Positions 59,230 to 64,000 of a stretch of DNA of 64,000 nucleotides are shown in pieces (within the stretch, counting starts at the first letter, position 1; every line of letters starts with the position of its first letter). The DNA lies in assembly GCA_015062115.1 (NCBI GenBank), contig SUVG01000006.1:30932-94931 (forward strand). Reading direction: 5' to 3'. The stretch is from Elusimicrobium sp. (GTDB lineage: Bacteria > Elusimicrobiota > Elusimicrobia > Elusimicrobiales > Elusimicrobiaceae). Below the pieces are notes generated by a model. The model saw only the letters and a program-made list of their open reading frames with translations. It searched no databases and was not told the DNA's origin. Position numbers and translations under genes: made by a program.

Positions 59230-60585
59230 ATGAAAAAAATTTTATTATTTTCTCTTTGTTTGTTTTGTTGTGTTTCTGCTCGTTCTTGGGCCTTGTTGGA
59301 AAATATAGATCAAGCACGGGATAACGGATTTTTCAAGAAGTTGTTTTCTCATCAATCTATATATGCTTGCATTGATGTGCAAGCGTTTGACTATGATAAA
59401 AACAAACCAAAAGCATACAGAGGGAAAGAGGTTTTTTCTTATAAGACAGACGCAGAGCAAGTTGTTTCTACCTCATACGAAAGGTGGTTTTCTGCGTTGC
59501 GTAATACGATTGTGAAACAAGAGCGTCTGGGAGAGTTTCGTGATGTTTTGGCGGTAGTCCCTTCGCAGGTTCCTTTTGAATTTGTATCTTACGACTTGAC
59601 TAAGGAAGAGTGTTCTACCCAAACTCGCTCCAGAGTAGATTTGCGGGTGCGGGCTACTTTGTATGATGAAAGAAGTTTTTATTCTACCGATTCTAACGGA
59701 GAAAAAACGCGTGCCGCCTATTCATTTTATTTCCAGCCTGATTTTTTAGGACTACCACATACTAGCGTAAAAGGGCAAAATGGTACCCACTACACCTCTT
59801 TATATATTTCCATGCACGAAGCTGGCCATACTTTAGGCTTAGCGGATTTATATGAAGGGGAGAGAAAAGAAAAATTTCACCCGTTATATTCTACGGCCCA
59901 ATATCGTCCGTTCCTTAAAACAAAATCTATCATGAACGGCAAACCTTCTATCCAATGTGATGATGTGGACGGGTTCCTAAACGCTATGGATGTGCAAATC
60001 CCCGAAAAAATGGGTGCCCGTCGAACAGAAGGTTGGGTGAGTTTCTGTCCAAATAGCAAAGTTGCGTATGCGTATGGAATCCCTTTTGAAATTACTCCCG
60101 AAGAAAGAACTGCTTATTTTGCTTGGGTAACCACTAAAACGGCTATTGAAGAAAAAAATGCTAAACACAAAAAGAAGGAACCGGTTCCTTCTTCTCCCTT
60201 GGAAGGGAAAGTGGCTGAGGTAAAAGCAAAATTGGCGCAGTATAAGAAGGCTCAAGCCGCGGCCGCTCAAAAACGCGCGGCAGCCAAAGCGGAAGAAGAA
60301 CAGCGTACCCAAGAAGCTATCGCTCAGGAAGAACTCCGCCGTCAAATAGCCTCCGCCAAATACCAAGCCACTCCCAAAGTGCCCGATATTTGTCCCGTTT
60401 GCGGAAAACCTTTGACATCCGGCGGAAAAACACCGGTTAAGTATTCTACCAAAGATAAAACCAAAAGCATTTATGTTCACCGGGAGTGTGCTCCCCAACC
60501 CGTAACAGTTCCTTGGCTTAACAACTTGATGAGTACAGTGGATGAAAAATTTGTATTCCGCGGGCCAATCGCTTATATAGAATAA
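59230..60585 (+). CDS. secreted metzincin-like protease with coiled coil and zinc ribbon
   Basis: A 451-aa protein with signal peptide (KKILLFSLCLFCCVSARSWA). Zinc site SMHEAGHTLGLADLYEGE (HExxHxxGxxD) near residue 196, Met-turn-like SIMNGK, then CDDVDGFLNAMD, all shared with the protein encoded at 45430-46971. Unlike that paralogue it continues into a long Ala/Gln/Lys coiled coil (about 315-385) and a C-terminal CPVCGKPL...HREC zinc-ribbon-like module. AGGA precedes ATG by 7 nt. Substrate unknown; possibly cell-surface remodelling. Confidence 0.78.
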   Translation: MKKILLFSLCLFCCVSARSWALLENIDQARDNGFFKKLFSHQSIYACIDVQAFDYDKNKPKAYRGKEVFSYKTDAEQVVSTSYERWFSALRNTIVKQERLGEFRDVLAVVPSQVPFEFVSYDLTKEECSTQTRSRVDLRVRATLYDERSFYSTDSNGEKTRAAYSFYFQPDFLGLPHTSVKGQNGTHYTSLYISMHEAGHTLGLADLYEGERKEKFHPLYSTAQYRPFLKTKSIMNGKPSIQCDDVDGFLNAMDVQIPEKMGARRTEGWVSFCPNSKVAYAYGIPFEITPEERTAYFAWVTTKTAIEEKNAKHKKKEPVPSSPLEGKVAEVKAKLAQYKKAQAAAAQKRAAAKAEEEQRTQEAIAQEELRRQIASAKYQATPKVPDICPVCGKPLTSGGKTPVKYSTKDKTKSIYVHRECAPQPVTVPWLNNLMSTVDEKFVFRGPIAYIE

Positions 60586-60600
60586 CAACCGTATTTGCTA

Positions 60601-60628
60601 AAAACCGCTCTTAACGGGGCGGTTTTTT
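60601..60628 (+). terminator. terminator of the second metzincin-like gene
   Basis: Stem AAAACCGC (60601-60608)/GCGGTTTT (60619-60626), then T run. Confidence 0.88.
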
Positions 60629-60703
60629 TGTTAGGAAACTAATCTAAAAACTAAGTAGAAAAAAATTTTTCTTTCCCTATATTTCCGGTAAGGGGGGATA
60701 AAT

Positions 60704-61246
60704 ATGAAAAAATATATCAGTAAGTATCTGTGGGTAGTGATATTGTTGGTGTTGGTTTTTCTTTTTGTAAGGAGCCAAACGGCCGAGGCGGAGCCGTCTT
60801 CTTTCGGGGCGATGCGTAAAGCCATGCCGGAGAAATTAGAGGTATTGCGCGCCAAGTTAGATGATGCCGGGGGCGGGGATATGAGTTTGGCGTTTTTTCT
60901 ATCTTCTCAAAACGAAGATGCCCAGTTAGTATCCAGTACGGTGTTGGTCTACCAGAATTTTCCGCGTGAGAGAAGGCTGGGGGTTTTGTTGGGGGCTGCT
61001 ATTCGCTACAACGAAGACATATTAAATGCTTTGAAAGTGGAAGATATGTCGCTGGCCGATGCCCTTTCCCAGGCGCCCGAGGAAATGGCCGGTATTACCG
61101 CTACGTTTGGCACGATAGAACAGGCCTTAAATGCCTCGCCGGAGCAACTGAAAAAGGCCGTTGCCAATGCGCACCGTGTCCGTGCCAAAGCCTTGCAAAC
61201 GGAGGCCGCCCGACGGACGATTAGCCATGCTTTGAGCAAACAATAA
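60704..61246 (+). CDS. exported or membrane-anchored helical protein, unknown
   Basis: A 180-aa protein with an N-terminal hydrophobic helix (YLWVVILLVLVFLFV) that is either an anchor or a signal peptide (AEA before EPSSF), followed by an all-helical domain (MPEKLEVLRAKLDDAG; SLADALSQAPEEMAGITATF; EQLKKAVANAHRVRAKAL). AAGGGGGG precedes ATG. It lies just upstream of two prepilin genes, so a link to pili is possible. No family was recognised. Confidence 0.7.
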   Translation: MKKYISKYLWVVILLVLVFLFVRSQTAEAEPSSFGAMRKAMPEKLEVLRAKLDDAGGGDMSLAFFLSSQNEDAQLVSSTVLVYQNFPRERRLGVLLGAAIRYNEDILNALKVEDMSLADALSQAPEEMAGITATFGTIEQALNASPEQLKKAVANAHRVRAKALQTEAARRTISHALSKQ

Positions 61247-61319
61247 ATCATAGTAAAACTTTTTTGTATAATACTCCTAGACGATAGCAAGATTTTATTA
61301 TAAGTTATAAGGAGGTTGT

Positions 61320-61808
61320 ATGAGAAAAGGTTTTACTTTGATAGAACTTTTGGTCGTGGTGTTGATTATCGGTATTTTATCTGCGGTGGCACTTCCGCAA
61401 TATGAAAAAGCCGTTCGTAAAGCGCGTTTTTCTACTTGGCAACCCATGGCAAAGGCTCTTCACCAAGAAACGGTTCTTTGTAAACTTAATAAAGGGGAAG
61501 GGTGCCGTTTGTCAGAAATTGATTTTGAGATTAAAGATAAAAACGGCAATACCATTGACCTAAGTAGAACTGGGGAATATGATTTAGATAATTTCATAAA
61601 ACTTGCAGTTACCACCGAGAATGATTTATTTTTTAGGTATGATTACGGAAAAGATTACCATATGGAATTTTTTGTATATGCTTATAGTGCTACTTGGGGT
61701 GCAAGAGGAAATACTTCGCATCCTAAAGGTTTGGCAATGTTGCAAGCGGCCTACGGAAACCCGACTAATTCTGACGGAAACTTTCGCCACTTCTACTTTA
61801 GTAAATAG
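61320..61808 (+). CDS. type IV prepilin-like protein
   Basis: A 162-aa protein with leader MRKG, cleavage G/FTLIE, Glu5, and helix ending [17 protein letters not shown]. The globular part has one Cys pair ([10 protein letters not shown]) close to the helix rather than at the C-terminus, and lacks the usual C-terminal pair, so it belongs to a different minor-pilin type. AAGGAGG lies 6 nt before ATG; TATAAT lies near 61268. Followed by another prepilin gene. Confidence 0.87.
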   Translation: MRKGFTLIELLVVVLIIGILSAVALPQYEKAVRKARFSTWQPMAKALHQETVLCKLNKGEGCRLSEIDFEIKDKNGNTIDLSRTGEYDLDNFIKLAVTTENDLFFRYDYGKDYHMEFFVYAYSATWGARGNTSHPKGLAMLQAAYGNPTNSDGNFRHFYFSK

Positions 61809-61882
61809 CATTTTGCTTTTCTAAAAAATACCTGTGTTATTTGATATACTAGAAATATCATACTTATATGCAGGTATTTTTT

Positions 61883-62458
61883 ATGAATAAAAAAGCAGGG
61901 TTTACGCTTGTAGAAATACTGGTGGTGGTGCTGATTATCGGTATTTTGGTAGCGTGGGCAATGCCTTCGTACGAAAAAGCCGTGGCAGAGGCTCGCTCCG
62001 CCCAATTACAGAGTTCGCTGTCCAGTGCCGTCAAAGCAAGCGAAACTTATTACATGGCTACCGGTCGGTGGCCGTCCTCGTTTAATTCATTAACTTTTGA
62101 TTCTAACCTGACAACCTTGCCGGGTTCTGCATCTACTTGTGACAAAAATTTACTGCCTAAGTCCGTTAAAAGAGGGAAAGATTTTGAATTGGTTATTTAT
62201 AATGCATCCGGAAACCTGCAACACAATTTTATATCTGCCCATTTTATAGACGGAAAATACAAATGCGCGGGTTTTGTTCACTATAATTATCTCGGTAACG
62301 GTTGGCAAAGTGCCGAGGCGGACTTAAAAGGCAAAACCTTTTGTGCCGAATATCTGTATAACCGGAACTGCACCGGATACAACTGCAAAAATTTCTGCGA
62401 GCAGGTAATGTCCAAAACTTTCAAAAGATATGTGCAGCTCATCAACTTATTTGAATAA
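61883..62458 (+). CDS. type IV prepilin-like protein
   Basis: Start ATG 61883 is chosen so that the leader (MNKKAG) is short before G/FTLVE; a longer start at 61868 adds five residues. The 191-aa protein has Glu5, helix ending VAWAMPSYEKAVAEARSAQ, and eight Cys in the second half (TCDKN, KCAGF, FCAEYLYNRNC, YNCKNFC), more than other prepilins here. An extended -10 (TTGATATACT) lies about 35 nt upstream. A good terminator follows. Probably a minor pilin or tip-type subunit. Confidence 0.86.
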   Translation: MNKKAGFTLVEILVVVLIIGILVAWAMPSYEKAVAEARSAQLQSSLSSAVKASETYYMATGRWPSSFNSLTFDSNLTTLPGSASTCDKNLLPKSVKRGKDFELVIYNASGNLQHNFISAHFIDGKYKCAGFVHYNYLGNGWQSAEADLKGKTFCAEYLYNRNCTGYNCKNFCEQVMSKTFKRYVQLINLFE

Positions 62459-62483
62459 TTTTCTATGTTTATCCGCCAAATAA

Positions 62484-62512
62484 AAAACCCCCGACTCAGT
62501 CGGGGGTTTTTG
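62484..62512. terminator. bidirectional terminator
   Basis: Stem CCCCCGAC (62488-62495)/GTCGGGGG (62499-62506) with A and T flanks, between the convergent prepilin and fba genes. Confidence 0.9.
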
Positions 62513-62527
62513 TTCTAAACTTTTTAC

Positions 62528-63505
62528 TTATTTCACGCGGCCGGCGGAACCGAATACATTTTCGTTCTTTTCGGCATACATTTTAATAAGTTCTTCGCGG
62601 GCCGGGCCCAAGTATTTGCGCGGGTCAAATTCGGCCGGTTTGGTGGCGAAGATTTTGCGGATGGTAGCGGTCATCACGAGGCGGCCGTCAGAGTCCACAT
62701 TGATTTTGCAAACGGACATACCGGCGGCTTTGCGGAGTTGTTCTTCCGGAATACCGGCCGTATCTTCCAATTTCCCGCCGTATTCGTTGATTTGTTTAAC
62801 GGCCCATTGCGGAACGGAAGAAGATCCGTGGAGCACAATCGGGAAACCGGGCAAGCGTTTGGAAACTTCTTCCAAGATGTCGAAGCGGAGTTCGGGCAAA
62901 GATTCACCGGGTTTAACTTTGAATTTGTAAGCGCCGTGAGAAGTACCGATGGAAATAGCCAAAGAATCTACACCGGTGCGGGTTACGAAATCTTCCACTT
63001 GGGCAGGGTCGGTATAAGTGTGGTGGTCGGCGCAGACATCGTCTTCAATACCGGCCAAAACGCCGAGTTCGCCTTCCACGGTTACATCGTGGGCGTGGGC
63101 ATATTCCACTACTTTCTTGGTCAAAGCAACGTTTTCTTCGTACGGCAAGTGGGAGCCGTCAATCATTACAGAGGAGAAACCATTGTCAATGCAATCTTTG
63201 CAGAGTTCAAAGGTATCGCCGTGATCCAAGTGCAAGGCCAAGGGTACGGGATTGCCGAGTTCTTTCATCATTTCTACGGCACCGCGGGCCATCCAGCGCA
63301 AAAGCGTGGCGTTGGCATATTTGCGGGCACCGGAAGAAACTTGCAAGATTACCGGAGAGCCGGTTTGTACACAAGCGGTTACGATCGCTTGCAATTGTTC
63401 CATGTTGTTGAAGTTATAAGCCGGAATGGCATATCCGCCTTCCATGGCATCTTTGAACATTTGTTTGGTGTTTACCAAACCCAGTTCTTTGTAAGAAACG
63501 GTCAT
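62528..63505 (-). CDS. fba: class II fructose-bisphosphate aldolase
   Basis: A 325-aa protein of the class II zinc aldolases: AIPAYNFNNMEQLQA near the N-terminus, LALHLDHGDTFE with the zinc/catalytic His-Asp, MIDGSHLPYEEN, VEGELGVLAGIEDD, SIGTSHGAYKFK and VLHGSSSVP. AGGAGG precedes ATG. Cleaves fructose-1,6-bisphosphate in glycolysis. Its antisense strand carries a long open frame, which I treat as a codon-bias artefact. Confidence 0.96.
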   Translation of the reverse strand: MTVSYKELGLVNTKQMFKDAMEGGYAIPAYNFNNMEQLQAIVTACVQTGSPVILQVSSGARKYANATLLRWMARGAVEMMKELGNPVPLALHLDHGDTFELCKDCIDNGFSSVMIDGSHLPYEENVALTKKVVEYAHAHDVTVEGELGVLAGIEDDVCADHHTYTDPAQVEDFVTRTGVDSLAISIGTSHGAYKFKVKPGESLPELRFDILEEVSKRLPGFPIVLHGSSSVPQWAVKQINEYGGKLEDTAGIPEEQLRKAAGMSVCKINVDSDGRLVMTATIRKIFATKPAEFDPRKYLGPAREELIKMYAEKNENVFGSAGRVK

Positions 63506-63674
63506 GAGAGACTCCTCCTAAAAAATAAAACTTCTTCCTGTATATTTTACAATTTTTTTCCCGCCTGTAAACCAACATACCCCAAAAACCCCGGTTTCCC
63601 TATATAAAAACTTGCAAAAAACGAGGGTTGTGAGTATAATGTAGATACCATAATTGTCAAAAAGTGATGAAAAA

Positions 63675-64000
63675 ATGAACCAAAAATTAGATTTTTCTAT
63701 TCTTAAAACATTAACCGAACTCCCCGGAGTTTCCGGCCGCGAACACCAAGTCCGCGCTTACTTGACCGATTTGTTACAACCTTATGCAGACGAACTGCGC
63801 ACGGATGTAATGGGCAATTTAATTGCTTATAAAAAAGGTACAGGGGATAAAAACCTGCTCCTGTGCGCGCATACGGACGAAGTAGGCCTGATGGTTACCC
63901 ATGTGGACGACCGCGGCTTTCTGCGTTTTACCACCGTGGGTGGCATTGATCCGCGCACCTTGCTGGCCCAACGCGTGCGTGTGCAAACGCGTAGGGGGGA
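63675..64000 (+). CDS. M42-family aminopeptidase, 3' truncated by window edge
   Basis: The frame opens at ATG 63675 and stays open to the window end (108 residues). It starts LKTLTELPGVSGREHQVRAY and has NLLLCAHTDEVGLMV with the first metal-binding His-x-Asp, then VTHVDDRGFLRFTTVGGIDPR: the N-terminal signature of M42 glutamyl aminopeptidase/FrvX-type enzymes. TATAAT near 63636 is a possible -10; no clear Shine-Dalgarno. Confidence 0.9.
   Translation, partial: MNQKLDFSILKTLTELPGVSGREHQVRAYLTDLLQPYADELRTDVMGNLIAYKKGTGDKNLLLCAHTDEVGLMVTHVDDRGFLRFTTVGGIDPRTLLAQRVRVQTRRG

Noticed and set aside
62738..63607. A 289-codon open frame antisense to fba
   Set aside because: fba is unmistakable on the opposite strand; the antisense frame is a by-product of codon use.

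Overview
The window looks like a chromosomal segment of a gut-type member of the Elusimicrobiota (Elusimicrobium-like). The grounds are many short type IV prepilin genes with a near-identical G/A-FTLxE N-terminus, Gram-negative envelope genes, strict-anaerobe genes (NifU-like plus GGGtGRT protein), and moderate GC with very A-rich ribosome binding sites. The lineage call is my inference; no 16S rRNA gene is present.

Layout. 1-2281: two tandem secreted ChaN/TIKI-like proteins, the first cut by the window edge. 2788-17050: a podovirus structural and lysis cassette of the Bordetella BPP-1/T7 type: portal, Bbp19-like, scaffold, major capsid, Bbp16-like cement protein, tail tubular A and B, a gp13-like GNAT, two internal virion proteins, tail fibre, two holin-like proteins and an overlapping Rz/Rz1-like spanin pair. 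No terminase, integrase, replication gene or endolysin is visible, yet every ORF is open. Two reverse-strand genes with their own terminators, a membrane protein and a type IV prepilin, sit inside the cassette. It ends in a hairpin-rich stretch next to tRNA-Thr, which carries a partial copy of the tRNA 3' end.

17.4-31 kb: O-antigen-ligase-like/TPR protein, an RDD protein fused to a pilin-like stem, a prepilin, acyltransferase, yajC-secD-secF, a sulfatase-fold membrane enzyme, thrS and a GH3 hexosaminidase. 31.1-32.5 kb: a phage-type repressor flanked by two look-alike promoters. 32.6-46.9 kb: YfcC-type carrier, prepilin, uvrA, a flippase-like protein, gamma-carbonic-anhydrase-like protein, response regulator, TPR protein, rimO, trkH, a low-complexity lipoprotein and a metzincin-like protease. 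47.0-47.5 kb: a prophage scar between perfect 54-bp direct repeats at tRNA-Asn.

47.6-64 kb: MFS carrier, DnaJ-like protein, two OsmC proteins, a DUF885 protein whose metal motif is lost, tRNA-Lys, tRNA-Leu, tig, a strongly expressed-looking prepilin, Pif1-like helicase, the NifU-like/GGGtGRT pair, a second metzincin-like protease, two more prepilins, fba, and the start of an M42 peptidase.

Themes. There are six prepilin genes plus one pilin-like fusion but no pilus assembly machinery. Phage material occurs in three states (intact-looking cassette, immunity region, att-bounded scar). Several genes appear to have leaderless mRNAs with a -10 box exactly 6 nt before ATG.
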